From positions 248,001 to 312,000 of the forward strand of contig NZ_BMYU01000002.1 in NCBI RefSeq assembly GCF_014652435.1: a stretch of 64,000 bases of DNA, given 5' to 3'. Below, one piece after another: positions 17,318-26,159 of this stretch. This DNA comes from Cognatundibacterium squillarum (GTDB taxonomy: Bacteria; Pseudomonadota; Gammaproteobacteria; Burkholderiales; Burkholderiaceae_D). The stretch's first letter is position 1, and every line of letters begins with the position of its first letter. The notes under the pieces are model-generated. The model did no database searches. It saw nothing but the letters and a program-made list of their open reading frames with translations, and was not told the origin of the DNA. The translations under genes and the position numbers were made by a program.

Positions 17318-19402
17318 ATGATGAAACGCATCCCCTTCCCTGCCACTATGCTGGCAACCGCCGTTGCGGCTATGGTTTTATCTGCTTGCGGCGGTAGTGA
17401 TTCTGCGCAATCCGGCAGCAATGCTGTACCAGCCAGTGTCTCCGGCGTCTTTCTTGATGCGGAAGTCGAAGGTCTGGATTACGAAACGGCAAGCGTCAAA
17501 GACAGTACGAAGGCCGACGGCGGCTTCAGCTGCAAGTCCGGTGAAACCGTCAGCTTCGGCGCTGGCGGTATCAAACTCGGCAGCGCCGCCTGCGGACAAG
17601 TCATTACTCCGCTGGAACTGGCGAAGTCTGCGACACCAAAAGATGAAACCGTCATCAATCGCTTGCTGGCATTGCAAACGCTGGATGAAGATCAGGATCC
17701 GTCCAACGGTATTCGCATCACGTCTGCCGTGAAAACCGCACTGAATGCACAAGCACTGGACTTCAATGCCAAACCGGATGACTTTCATGCGGTGCTGAAT
17801 AAAGTCTTAAGTGGTTTGCCTGCCGGCTATCAGGGACGCAGCGTGGACACAGAACGCCGCAATATGGCGCGGGAACATTTTGAAGACACGCTGGCAGGTA
17901 AAGCAGGCCGTCCGTTCACCGACAGTTTCACGCAGACCAATGGCGCAGGTGCTGTGACTGTGAGTGTCACGCGTTATCAGGTCAAAGCAGACGCGAAATT
18001 TTATGTGCCCTATGAAGGTACAGACGCTGGAATCAAAGCAGATTTCCCGAAAGGATTTTTACCGGCTTACGGTTCCGGTCTGGCGTTTAAAGGCAAAACT
18101 GCAGATGGCAATCTGGAATTTTTTGCGATTACCGACCGTGGCCCGAACGGCGATGGCCCGAAAGTACCGGCATCACTGATCAGCACCGGCGCAACAGGGA
18201 CGGTTGATGCAAAATTCTTTCCATCACCTTCGTTTGCCCCGTCAGTCGGCATTATCAGCGTCGGTAAAGACGGCGCGGTGCTGAAATCCAGTATGCCAAT
18301 TCGCTTTGATGCAAACACCAAAGCCACCGGCCTGCCGCTGCCACCGGGTAAAACCGGCGCGACACTGGAAGCACCTCTGAATGATGCTGCACGTTATGAC
18401 GCCAAAGGTAAGGCAACTTTCAGCGATTTTGGTCTGGATACCGAATCAATTGCTTATGATGCTGCCAAAGGCGTACTGTGGGTTTCTGATGAATATGGTC
18501 CGTTCATCGTCAAAATTGATGCTGCGACCGGCATCATCCAGAAAAAATATCAACCGGGCAGCAACGCCGGCGATTTACCGGCAGTGCTGGCAAAACGCCG
18601 CGCCAACCGCGGGATGGAAGGTCTGACACTGGATAGTACCAGCGGCAAACTGCAAGGCTTTATTCAAAGCCCGCTGGATGATGGCAAGGCCAGCATCGTG
18701 CTACCGGGTGCTGATAAAGCCAGCAATGAAAATATCCGTGATTACGCCAAACTGGTGCGCTGGGTGGAATTTGATCCAGTCTCAGAAAAAACCCGCCTGT
18801 ATGCTTACCCTCTTGATCCTGCAATGTATCAGGGAAGCAAAACCGGCAACGCCAAACTGGGTGATCTGGTGGCGCTCGGCAATAACCGCTTTATCGTTAT
18901 CGAACAAGGTGCCGGACCGGATGGCAAAGTGTTTAACCGTCTGATGCTGGTACAAATTCCTGCGAATGCGACCGACATCGCTGCTGTTTCTACCGATCTG
19001 GAAAAAAGCAGCATGACCGGTGCCGCGGTCAATGGTGTCAGCTTTGCGGATGTGATTCCGCTGCGTAAAACCCTGTTGCTGGATCTGAATCAGACTGGCT
19101 GGAGCGCGGAAAAAGCGGAAGGTCTGGCACTGGTCGACGAATTTACACTGGCGCTGGTAAATGATGATGATTTCGGCTTAAAAACCGGCGTTTTCAATGC
19201 CAACGGCCAGCAAATCAGCGGTGCAGACATCACCAAATGCACTTACGACGCTAATGGTCAGATGCAGGCAGGTGCTGCTGCAAGCGGCTGCACTGTCGGC
19301 AATACCGCACGGGTTACCCGCGGTGCAGAGAATGAACGCCTCAACCGTCTGTGGCTGTTCCGTTTCAACAAAAAACTCAGCGAATTCTCGCTGCCGCAAT
19401 AA
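17318..19402 (+). CDS. Phytase-like esterase domain lipoprotein
   Basis: A 694-residue predicted lipoprotein: the signal ends in the lipobox LSAC-GG near residue 24. Residues up to about 200 form a Gly/Ala-rich N-terminal module with two cysteines (SCKSG, AACGQ). From about residue 230 the protein shows the esterase-like-activity-of-phytase domain: LPAYGSGLAFKG, FFAITDRGPNGDG, then DTESIAYDAAKGVLWVSDEYGPFIVKID and RGMEGLTLD. The fold is a beta-propeller. Proteins of this kind may hydrolyse phosphate esters, but enzymatic data are sparse. A strong terminator follows. It sits on its own and no phosphate-regulon site was recognised upstream. Confidence 0.82.
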   Translation: MMKRIPFPATMLATAVAAMVLSACGGSDSAQSGSNAVPASVSGVFLDAEVEGLDYETASVKDSTKADGGFSCKSGETVSFGAGGIKLGSAACGQVITPLELAKSATPKDETVINRLLALQTLDEDQDPSNGIRITSAVKTALNAQALDFNAKPDDFHAVLNKVLSGLPAGYQGRSVDTERRNMAREHFEDTLAGKAGRPFTDSFTQTNGAGAVTVSVTRYQVKADAKFYVPYEGTDAGIKADFPKGFLPAYGSGLAFKGKTADGNLEFFAITDRGPNGDGPKVPASLISTGATGTVDAKFFPSPSFAPSVGIISVGKDGAVLKSSMPIRFDANTKATGLPLPPGKTGATLEAPLNDAARYDAKGKATFSDFGLDTESIAYDAAKGVLWVSDEYGPFIVKIDAATGIIQKKYQPGSNAGDLPAVLAKRRANRGMEGLTLDSTSGKLQGFIQSPLDDGKASIVLPGADKASNENIRDYAKLVRWVEFDPVSEKTRLYAYPLDPAMYQGSKTGNAKLGDLVALGNNRFIVIEQGAGPDGKVFNRLMLVQIPANATDIAAVSTDLEKSSMTGAAVNGVSFADVIPLRKTLLLDLNQTGWSAEKAEGLALVDEFTLALVNDDDFGLKTGVFNANGQQISGADITKCTYDANGQMQAGAAASGCTVGNTARVTRGAENERLNRLWLFRFNKKLSEFSLPQ

Positions 19403-19481
19403 ATTGCCGTTGATATCGTTGTACCGCATACGAATGCAGCGATATACAACCGGTTTCACTGCGATTTATTTGCTTTCGATA

Positions 19482-19510
19482 CCGCCCGCAAACCGGGCGG
19501 TTTTTTCTTG
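19482..19510 (+). terminator. Rho-independent terminator
   Basis: CCGCCCG-CAAAC-CGGGCGG is followed by TTTTTT. It closes the phytase-like gene and lies just before the convergent beta-lactamase gene. Confidence 0.9.
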
Positions 19511-19522
19511 TCTGCTGAATTT

Positions 19523-20335
19523 TTATGGCTTGGCCGGCAATGCAGAAAGTAATACCGGTAAGCGTTGCAGCGTGGCTTCCCGCGCACGCGGTCCGGCGAA
19601 TGTGTCCTGCTTCTGCTGATCCAGCAGCAATCGCACAAAAATCACCTTCCTGTTGCCGTTATCAGCCCAGCCGACAAACCAGCCAAATCCGCGCGACCAG
19701 TCTTCTTTCCCATCAAGCCCGTCCGGTATGCCGCTGCCGGTTTTGCCGTGAATTTCCCAGTCTGCGATATCCGGCTGAATGCGCGTGATTTTTGCGGTCA
19801 TCTCCATCGCATGTGCAGAGACAGGCAATTGCTTCAGCACCAGGCGACGCAAAAATCCGGCTTGCTGATGTGGTGTGATTTTCAGCGAAGACGTCAGCCA
19901 GCTGCGTGTCAGTCCGTCATTCTTGCCCGGATTACCACTGATATCCTGATTTCCGTAATTAAAAGCCTGCACATAGCGCTGAAATGCCGCCATCCCCAGT
20001 TGCCGGGTGATTTCCTGCGAATACCAGACCACGGAATTTTTCATCCACATCGCCGGTGTGGTTGTCTGCGCCCAGCTTTCGATCATGGCCGAATATGAAG
20101 GCTTGTACGGCATGGCAGGCGTTTGCGTGTCGCGCAGAATGCCTGCGTCATATCCCATCAGGGCAATCGGGATTTTAAAGCTGGAATTCGGCGCCATCGC
20201 ATGATGACAATCGCCCTCTTCCAGTAAGGTTTTTCCGGTTTCTGCGGCAACCAGTAAGGTACAGTCTGCTTGTGCCAGCGTACATACTGAGAAGGAAAGA
20301 CAGATACTGGCAAATAGTTTTTTGAATACTGGCAC
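19523..20335 (-). CDS. Class D (OXA-type) beta-lactamase
   Basis: Start chosen at GTG 20335: AAAGGA lies seven bases upstream, and the protein then begins with a proper signal peptide ending AQA-D; longer frames would add an unlikely 27-residue hydrophobic tail. The 270-residue product has the class D motifs: the active-site S-S-F-K at residues 51-54 (usually STFK), SVV within NSVVWYSQEIT, YGN in FNYGNQDISG, KTG in HGKTGSG, and W in GFGWFVGW. It should hydrolyse penicillins, with possible oxacillinase activity; the spectrum cannot be predicted. No integron, insertion sequence or regulator is adjacent, so it looks like a resident chromosomal gene. Confidence 0.9.
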   Translation of the reverse strand: MPVFKKLFASICLSFSVCTLAQADCTLLVAAETGKTLLEEGDCHHAMAPNSSFKIPIALMGYDAGILRDTQTPAMPYKPSYSAMIESWAQTTTPAMWMKNSVVWYSQEITRQLGMAAFQRYVQAFNYGNQDISGNPGKNDGLTRSWLTSSLKITPHQQAGFLRRLVLKQLPVSAHAMEMTAKITRIQPDIADWEIHGKTGSGIPDGLDGKEDWSRGFGWFVGWADNGNRKVIFVRLLLDQQKQDTFAGPRAREATLQRLPVLLSALPAKP

Positions 20336-20552
20336 GCTCAAATCCTTTAAAAAGATAATAAATTCATTCAGTAAGAACGAGATCCGGATGAAATAGAAAA
20401 TTATTTCTACATTCATCTTATCTAAAGTAGAAAACTTTGTCTACATGAAATACCACATTTCCGCACTCGCACATGAATCTTGTTTGTAAATTAAATTACT
20501 GTGCACTATTCTCAGTAAATCGTTTTTTTTCAACCAAGCGGAGGACAGACAG

Positions 20553-20759
20553 ATGCCGTTAAAAACAACAGGTGTGTTACTGATACTGGCTGGTATTGTT
20601 GGTATCGCTTTGCAAACGCTTTTGCCCGGTCTTTTTCCGGGTCTCCTCCCCAAAAATAATTTTCTGTCCGGCCTGATTTTTGGCGTCAGTATCGGCTTCG
20701 AAATTCTTGGCATGATGCTGGTGTCGCGATCTCAACGCGCCGAAGATGCCGCTGGTTAA
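20553..20759 (+). CDS. Small two-helix membrane protein, paralogue A
   Basis: A 68-residue protein preceded by a strong GGAGG ribosome-binding site. Two hydrophobic segments (about residues 5-25 and 38-60) flank a short loop with GLFPGLLP. The second segment is GLIFGVSIGFEILGMMLVSR. The layout and several positions match the protein at 21054 (LFPSLMP, VWIGALTGLELLALTLMSQ), so the two look like paralogues. No named family is recognised. Confidence 0.65.
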   Translation: MPLKTTGVLLILAGIVGIALQTLLPGLFPGLLPKNNFLSGLIFGVSIGFEILGMMLVSRSQRAEDAAG

Positions 20760-21053
20760 ACCGGTGTTATCAGTTCTGCCAGCAGCACTGATACCGACGA
20801 TTCCGGCATTTCCCTCAGGTTTGTAAGTAGCCCGCGCAAAATACAGCGCACGCCGTGCAGCGTTGTGTTGTGCGTGTGCCAGCAGCATGATCAGTGAAGC
20901 TGAGTAGCAACCTTATGTCAGGCAGGGCTGGCGGGAATGGCGGATTTAACAGAATTTATCTTTGCCCCCTGCAGATGCGCTTGCTTTTCCGCAACACAGC
21001 CCTTAAGCTGACTTTACGGTTTATATGATTTCAGTCACTTCAGGGAGACCATC

Positions 21054-21275
21054 ATGCAACAACAACGTAAAGCACATCTGTTGATGGCCACTGGTTTATT
21101 CGGCATTGCACTCTGGATCATTGCACGCCAGCTGTTTCCTTCGCTGATGCCATCGGATCTGGTACAGGGTGTCTGGATTGGTGCGCTGACAGGTCTGGAA
21201 TTACTCGCGTTGACGCTGATGTCTCAGCAAAAGACCGCCAAGGTGCAGCACACACAGCGTCGTCGCCGCTTCTGA
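21054..21275 (+). CDS. Small two-helix membrane protein, paralogue B
   Basis: A 73-residue protein with GGGAG before its ATG. It has two membrane segments separated by a loop containing LFPSLMPSD and ends in a basic tail (QHTQRRRRF) that should stay in the cytoplasm. It resembles the protein at 20553 in length, loop and second helix. The 294 bases between the two genes contain no supported feature. The function is unknown. Confidence 0.65.
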   Translation: MQQQRKAHLLMATGLFGIALWIIARQLFPSLMPSDLVQGVWIGALTGLELLALTLMSQQKTAKVQHTQRRRRF

Positions 21276-21297
21276 ATCGCGCTAACGCAGCAAAACA

Positions 21298-21335
21298 AAC
21301 GGCAGCCCGGATTGTCCGGCCTGCCGTTTTATTTT
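21298..21335 (+). terminator. Probable terminator
   Basis: AACGGCAG and CTGCCGTT form the outer stem, with CCGGATTGTCCGG inside, followed by TTATTTTGT. It ends the transcript of the small membrane protein at 21054. Confidence 0.75.
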
Positions 21336-21702
21336 GTCCGCCTGATATGTTCAGTAATAGTCAGTGGTCGCGCCAGCCCCGATTCACGGAATACGCCGGA
21401 TCGCCGGTTTTGCGCTCTGGAGAGCCATACAAACCAGCTGCCCTGCAAAAAATTCATAAGACCGAAATCCGTCAATGACAAGCACAGACAGATTCGCCAG
21501 TCTGAAATTCTGCTGCTCGGTATACTCAGACGCTTGCAAACGCGAGCTGCCGCATGTCCTGAGTGAGTCATACAGAAGGCAAGGTGCCCAGCATAGATAA
21601 TGACCGTACTGCCTGAGCCAGCCCGTGCCTAGAACTCATTTCATCAATAGCCACGAGTGCGAACGCGAGGTGCCGGGAGGCAGTCCGGGGGCCTGAACAT
21701 AC
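21336..21702. other. Intergenic stretch without a supported gene
   Basis: About 370 bases between the terminator and the end of the dienelactone hydrolase gene. Both strands have short chance reading frames only. I found no repeat copy, RNA or promoter I would defend here. Confidence 0.5.
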
Positions 21703-22533
21703 TTATCCGGAAACCGATACGCGCTGAAACAGCGTCAGCATCTTGTTCCACGCCAGTTCAGACTGCGCATCGTCATAAAATGGCATGTCGATCACGCACC
21801 AGCCATGCTTTGCCGGATAAACCTGTACATCGGCTTCGACACCGGCTTCCTGCGCACGCTGTTTCAGAGTATTTTTTTCTTCCGGATTTTGCTGGTCGTC
21901 ATCTTCACCGATGGCGAACTGGAAGGCGGCCTTGCTTTGCGCCATCAGCTTATCCGGGCTGGTGGATTGCGGCGTAACCAGAAATGCGCCGTGATAGCTG
22001 ACCGCCGCTGCAATACGGTCTGCGCGGGCTGCCGCTGCGCGTACCGCATACGATGCACCGAGGCAGTATCCGAATGTGGACACCGGTTTTGTGGTGTCGG
22101 TTGCTGCATGCTGATCCAGAAAATCCACATACGCCACCGTATCTGAAGCAACACCTTCCGGTTTGAGCCTTGCCACCATCGGCCATGCTGAATCTTTATT
22201 ATTCATCCAGTCGGTGAATTGCTGATACAGCGGTGCAACGCCTTCGCGGTAATAGATATTCACCAGCAACACCGTATAACCCTGTGCTGCCAGACGATCC
22301 GCCATCATACGTTTTGCAGTACGCAAACCGGCGATATCCGGCCACATCAGCACGGCAGGCCAGCGCCCTTCTGCCGGACTGACCAGATACGCATCGGCCT
22401 TGCCATCCGGCGTATCAATCAATACTTCTTCACGACGTAATGCTGGCAAGCCCGCTGTCTGCCATTGCGCTGCAACGGCCTTCGGGTCAAATGCCGGACT
22501 GTTCTGACCGGACGCTGTATCCTTATCACACAT
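21703..22533 (-). CDS. Dienelactone hydrolase family protein
   Basis: A 276-residue alpha/beta hydrolase of the dienelactone hydrolase type. The catalytic cysteine lies in FGYCLGAS (C157), the acid in IGEDDDQ and the histidine in PAKHGWC near the C-terminus, giving the expected C-D-H triad. The N-terminal part has the strand DTPDGKADAYLVSPAEG and WPDIAGL, also typical. Members cleave lactones of aromatic degradation, but many have other ester substrates. No aromatic catabolic genes lie nearby, so the role is open. There is no signal peptide. Confidence 0.88.
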   Translation of the reverse strand: MCDKDTASGQNSPAFDPKAVAAQWQTAGLPALRREEVLIDTPDGKADAYLVSPAEGRWPAVLMWPDIAGLRTAKRMMADRLAAQGYTVLLVNIYYREGVAPLYQQFTDWMNNKDSAWPMVARLKPEGVASDTVAYVDFLDQHAATDTTKPVSTFGYCLGASYAVRAAAARADRIAAAVSYHGAFLVTPQSTSPDKLMAQSKAAFQFAIGEDDDQQNPEEKNTLKQRAQEAGVEADVQVYPAKHGWCVIDMPFYDDAQSELAWNKMLTLFQRVSVSG

Positions 22534-22706
22534 CGTTTTCGCTCCTTATACACAAGACCGGATGATTGTACGATGATTCGCACATATATTAATTTTTTAT
22601 CACAAAAATCCGCTTTTTACCCCATGCTGCTGTATGCCGGATGCCGCGTCTTCCGTTCTGCCCGAATCAATCCACGCTTCTGCTGAAATTTTAAGCAAAC
22701 CGGCGA

Positions 22707-22731
22707 AATCTGCTATAATCTGCTCATCTGC
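22707..22731 (+). promoter_or_regulatory. Promoter and helically phased repeats of the toxin-antitoxin operon
   Basis: A perfect TATAAT -10 box lies at 22714-22719. It is overlapped by three copies of (A)ATCTGC beginning at 22707, 22717 and 22726, about one helical turn apart. This is a likely binding site for the antitoxin, which carries a helix-turn-helix; autoregulation is usual for such operons. Confidence 0.55.
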
Positions 22732-22759
22732 ACAGTTTTTATTGCGCAAAGGAGCAAAC

Positions 22760-23239
22760 ATGCACGCCATTCTCAGTTCTGCCCTGCCTCAGCCACATGC
22801 TGCCCGCAGCTATTCGTTTGACAGCTTCGACAAAGCATTCACCATGCCTGCCATGGAAAAAATCGAACTGGTGGAACACGGTGTGAAAGCCAGCGACTTC
22901 AAAAAACTGGTTGAAGACATGGGACTGGCACAGGAAGAATTGTCGCGCGCGCTGCGTATCTCGGTCAGCACGATTAACCGCAAAGTCAAACGCGATGAAA
23001 TTTTGTCGATTGATGAAAGCGAACGCGTACTGAACATGGCATCGCTGATTGGTCAGGTCAGTGTCATGGTGGCGGGCGCAGACACGCACTTCAATGCCGC
23101 GCAATGGGTTGCCAGCTGGATAGAACAGCCGCTGCCTGCGCTGGGCGGACGCCGTCCGGTGGAATTTTTAGGCACCAGCAGCGGCTTTCAGATGGTGGCC
23201 AATGTGTTGCGCACCATGCAAAGCGGAGCTTATCTGTGA
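22760..23239 (+). CDS. Xre/ParS/MbcA-type antitoxin
   Basis: I chose the ATG at 22760, which has an ideal AAAGGAG six bases upstream, giving 159 residues. The middle part holds an Xre-like helix-turn-helix (QEELSRALRISVSTINRKVKR). The C-terminal DUF2384 region has the expected A-x2-W-x3-W-IEQPLPALGGRRPVEFLGTSSG and MVANVLRTMQSGAY, which plugs the active site of RES toxins. It overlaps the toxin gene by four bases, giving translational coupling. It should neutralise the RES toxin and repress the operon together with it. Confidence 0.92.
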   Translation: MHAILSSALPQPHAARSYSFDSFDKAFTMPAMEKIELVEHGVKASDFKKLVEDMGLAQEELSRALRISVSTINRKVKRDEILSIDESERVLNMASLIGQVSVMVAGADTHFNAAQWVASWIEQPLPALGGRRPVEFLGTSSGFQMVANVLRTMQSGAYL

Positions 23240-23706
23240 TCACCGCGTGGCGCATCGCCACTGACACCCCCGGCTACACCGCCGACGATATGCAGGGCAC
23301 CGGCGCCAAACTCACCGGCGGACGCTGGAACCGCGAAGGCACGCCGCTGGTGTATTGCGCCAGCAATATCTCGCTGGCTTGTCTGGAAACGCTTGTGCAC
23401 CTGAACGCAGGCCTGTTGCCGCTGAACCGCTATCTGGTATCCATACAAATTCCGCCCGCCGTGTGGCAAGCGGCAGAACACTTTGACGCAAACCATCATA
23501 TCGGCTGGGACGCGATACCCGCAGGCAAAGTCAGTCTCGATTACGGCAGTCAGTGGGCCGCCAGCATGCGCTCCGCCCTGCTGCTGGTACCGTCCGTCAT
23601 CGTGCCGGAAGAACTCAACATCCTGATCAACCCGCTGCACCCCGACGCCGCCACCATCCGCGCCAGCAAAACCCGCAAGTGGACCTACCACGCTGTATCA
23701 CGCTGA
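23236..23706 (+). CDS. RES-domain toxin (NAD+-consuming)
   Basis: The start is the GTG at 23236, overlapping the antitoxin stop in a GTGA junction; frames starting further upstream would overlap the antitoxin gene. The 156-residue product has the RES signature: an arginine in AWRIA, GGRWNREGTPLVYCASNISLACLETLVHL with its glutamate, and a serine in RSALLLVPSVIVPEELNILINP. RES toxins related to MbcT degrade NAD+ by phosphorolysis or hydrolysis. With the antitoxin this forms a complete type II module. Toxin-antitoxin modules of this type can act in phage defence or in stability of accessory DNA. Confidence 0.92.
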   Translation: MITAWRIATDTPGYTADDMQGTGAKLTGGRWNREGTPLVYCASNISLACLETLVHLNAGLLPLNRYLVSIQIPPAVWQAAEHFDANHHIGWDAIPAGKVSLDYGSQWAASMRSALLLVPSVIVPEELNILINPLHPDAATIRASKTRKWTYHAVSR

Positions 23707-23763
23707 TCTGACTGACCGGATACCCGCTGAAGATCAGCACGCCGGTCATCAGATGATGCAACT

Positions 23764-23852
23764 ATCGTCATCTGCCATTTCCGAAAGCCCGGACTTTCTG
23801 CCGACGACCGCCGTGGTGCTGTGCTGAATGCCGCATTTGGGGTGTTTTTGGG
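23764..23852 (+). repeat. Dispersed palindromic repeat, plus orientation
   Basis: A well-preserved copy with ATCGTCAT, GGACTTTCTGCCGACGACCG, CTGTGCTGAATGCCGCATTT and GGGTGTTTTTGG. It belongs to the GCCGACGACCGCC subtype, as do the copies at 49.7 and 51.8 kb. It lies between the RES toxin and the DUF1801 remnant, and the segment following it is also duplicated before 26430. Confidence 0.8.
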
Positions 23853-23961
23853 CGATTTTGGAGAAATCTCAACGATTATTCATAACAAAAACACCACAAC
23901 CACGAGCATGCAGAATATGCTTCTGAATCAGTCACACCATCTGCACTGCAAAAGATCATCC

Positions 23962-24072
23962 ATGAGCAGCAACAAATCCGTGCCAGCCCATATTAGCGTT
24001 TTCTATTTACTGTATAAGAGATCACCCTATATGTACCCCGCCAACAAAAAAATTATGCAAATATTAAAATGA
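23962..24072 (+). pseudogene. Truncated DUF1801 gene 5' end, now a 36-residue leader frame
   Basis: The first 13 codons (MSSNKSVPAHISV) and about 140 bases before them match the start and upstream region of the intact DUF1801 gene at 26430 (MSSNKTVPTDTSV). Homology then stops and AT-rich DNA begins. The frame runs on to a TGA that overlaps the ATG of the AT-rich gene in an ATGA junction. The remnant could therefore act as a coupled leader, although the good ribosome-binding site present before 26430 is not conserved here. Confidence 0.65.
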
Positions 24073-26090
24073 AAACACTAAGATCATCCTTAATTAATGG
24101 AGATTTTAAATCACCAATTCAATCTAATTTCTCAAAAGAAAAATGGAATGAGAATTTTTCATACTCATTAAGAACATCTGACTGTGAAATGTTGCATGAA
24201 GCAGGAACTGCAATATACGATGAACTATCTCAAATAAGAAAAACCCTATCTAATTTATACAAAAATAATTTCCCAAACATATCACGCAAAAAGTTACTGC
24301 AGCTTTATTGCGCAATATCCAACAGAGAAAGGGCAGTAGTAAATAAAGAATTCCATAGTCAAAATTTAGATACAAACAACATATTTAGCCAAACAATCTC
24401 AAACAATCCACTTGAAAATAAATTGACACTAATGGAAGCATCAAATGCATCAGTCGACGCATTTCAAAAAGCAATACTATCAACAATAAATAATTTAGAG
24501 ATTGATCCATCACCAAAACCGGGAAATGAACCATTAGAAATAATTGAATTTATACTCATAGAATCACATCTATCTCAAATATATTCTTGTTATGAGCAAA
24601 TTTGGAAGGCATTGGTTTGGGGAGAATATAAATTTAGCTGGATAGACAAATCAAAAAAAATTGCGAAAATTATTCAGTCAAAGTCTTCTTCTGAAATTGC
24701 ATTCGAGGCTAGTCAAATTCGCCGTGCTCGATTTGAATCTTCCGTTGCAAAAATAGAATTTCCATTTGCAAAAAATTACCCAAGAAAATACATTACAACA
24801 ACTTCTTCAGGCAAAAACAGAGAATATATAATAAAAGATTTCCAAATTTCTTCAGAAAACATATCTTCACATGATTTTTCAACAAGGAATGCATTTCGCA
24901 AAGCATTAGAAAACTTCCCCGCATCTTTCATGGAAAAGGAATTTTTTGATGAAAAAATTCGATTGAGAGAAATAATTGACATTTTTTGCTACTTTGTTAT
25001 TTTTTCAGTCGAAATACAAAATAAATTCCCTGAGAATGATGAAATTCATACATCAAAAAAACTTAGCGAATTCGCGATCGTCATTAGCCTAGTCAAAATT
25101 AGCAAAGCAATAGAAAAAGCATCCAAAATCAAATTAAACAAGGTAAAAAAGATAATAGATTTCTTGACTTACAAAAACTCCAATCAAGACATATGGTGCC
25201 ATCCGATCATATTTTTAGAAAAGGAAAAATTTTGCATACTAACAAGCGCCTTTCAGGCTCCAAATCCCAATCGAGTAATTGAACATTGGTTAGTTAAACT
25301 AGATACAAATTTAGCTGAAAAAGGATACATATATGAGGGGAACATAATAAATTCAATAAATTACTTTCTTAATGAAAATGAATTTTTATCAGACTACGAT
25401 CATGCCATATCAAAGAGGATAAAAATAAAAAATAAATTAGAGGAAGAGATTGACTTGATATTTAGAATAGGCAGCCTAATAATTATTGGCGAAGCAAAGT
25501 GCATCATATCAACCAACTCACCGCAAAGTTTTTATCGTGCCCAACAAATTCTGAGGAAAGCTGCATCCCAAATAAACAGAAAAAAACAATTTTTTCAGGA
25601 AAACATCATTGAAATATTTAAAAATTTAGGATGGGATTACAATCCTAAATTTAATTACAAGGTAATTTCACTTGTATTAAACAGCAATGGAATGCATGCA
25701 GGATTTCCTATAAATGGCACGCCAATTTGCGACGAAAGAATTTTGACGGCACTCATCAGAAAAAACACATACCCAATTATTTCAAAGTTTAAAAAAAACC
25801 ATAGAATAGATTTAGCATGGATTAAGTTATACTCATCCCAAGAAGAACTGATAGAAATATTTCAAAAATACCTAGAAAATCCACCTCAAATCACTGAAGA
25901 TATTGAATCTTTTGAGTATAAATATACAAATATACAATGCCACATGGAATCTTCATTGCAGCTAATATATGGACACCTTATTCCAAAAGATATTGATTTA
26001 TCTGATAAACTTGCGCGCACCTACTGCGCTCCATTGGAAGTAGACTCTAGCTTTAACAAAAACATCCCTAAAAACCCATTAATTATTTAG
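24069..26090 (+). CDS. AT-rich, foreign-looking gene with PD-(D/E)XK nuclease signature; defence candidate
   Basis: A 673-residue protein I cannot assign to a named family. Its base composition is far more AT-rich than every neighbour (rich in AAA, ATA and TTA codons), a clear sign of transfer. Residues 1-400 are mostly helical, with no signal peptide or membrane segment. The C-terminal part has the core of a PD-(D/E)XK nuclease: KGYIYEG with glutamate E423 on the first helix, then EEEIDLIFRIG with D462, a hydrophobic strand SLIIIGEAKC with E475 and K477, and a later QINRKKQFF helix. This order is shared by restriction, Mrr-like and Shedu-like nucleases, though I see no specific match. It sits beside a toxin-antitoxin pair, and the start is poorly defined by ribosome-binding sequence. 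Confidence 0.7.
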   Translation: MKTLRSSLINGDFKSPIQSNFSKEKWNENFSYSLRTSDCEMLHEAGTAIYDELSQIRKTLSNLYKNNFPNISRKKLLQLYCAISNRERAVVNKEFHSQNLDTNNIFSQTISNNPLENKLTLMEASNASVDAFQKAILSTINNLEIDPSPKPGNEPLEIIEFILIESHLSQIYSCYEQIWKALVWGEYKFSWIDKSKKIAKIIQSKSSSEIAFEASQIRRARFESSVAKIEFPFAKNYPRKYITTTSSGKNREYIIKDFQISSENISSHDFSTRNAFRKALENFPASFMEKEFFDEKIRLREIIDIFCYFVIFSVEIQNKFPENDEIHTSKKLSEFAIVISLVKISKAIEKASKIKLNKVKKIIDFLTYKNSNQDIWCHPIIFLEKEKFCILTSAFQAPNPNRVIEHWLVKLDTNLAEKGYIYEGNIINSINYFLNENEFLSDYDHAISKRIKIKNKLEEEIDLIFRIGSLIIIGEAKCIISTNSPQSFYRAQQILRKAASQINRKKQFFQENIIEIFKNLGWDYNPKFNYKVISLVLNSNGMHAGFPINGTPICDERILTALIRKNTYPIISKFKKNHRIDLAWIKLYSSQEELIEIFQKYLENPPQITEDIESFEYKYTNIQCHMESSLQLIYGHLIPKDIDLSDKLARTYCAPLEVDSSFNKNIPKNPLII

Positions 26091-26159
26091 ATTTTCTTCT
26101 AAAACAATTTAAACAAATTCAAGAATTTTTTATCCACTGTCAAATGACTTTTTTCTTCC

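Noticed and set aside
24069..26090. AT-rich gene as part of a prophage
   Set aside because: No phage structural, integrase or tRNA target genes are present around it; only one gene has the foreign composition.
16153..26090. Tyrosine recombinase as the integrase of the AT-rich island
   Set aside because: About 7 kb of ordinary genes separate them, and no attachment-site repeats link the two.
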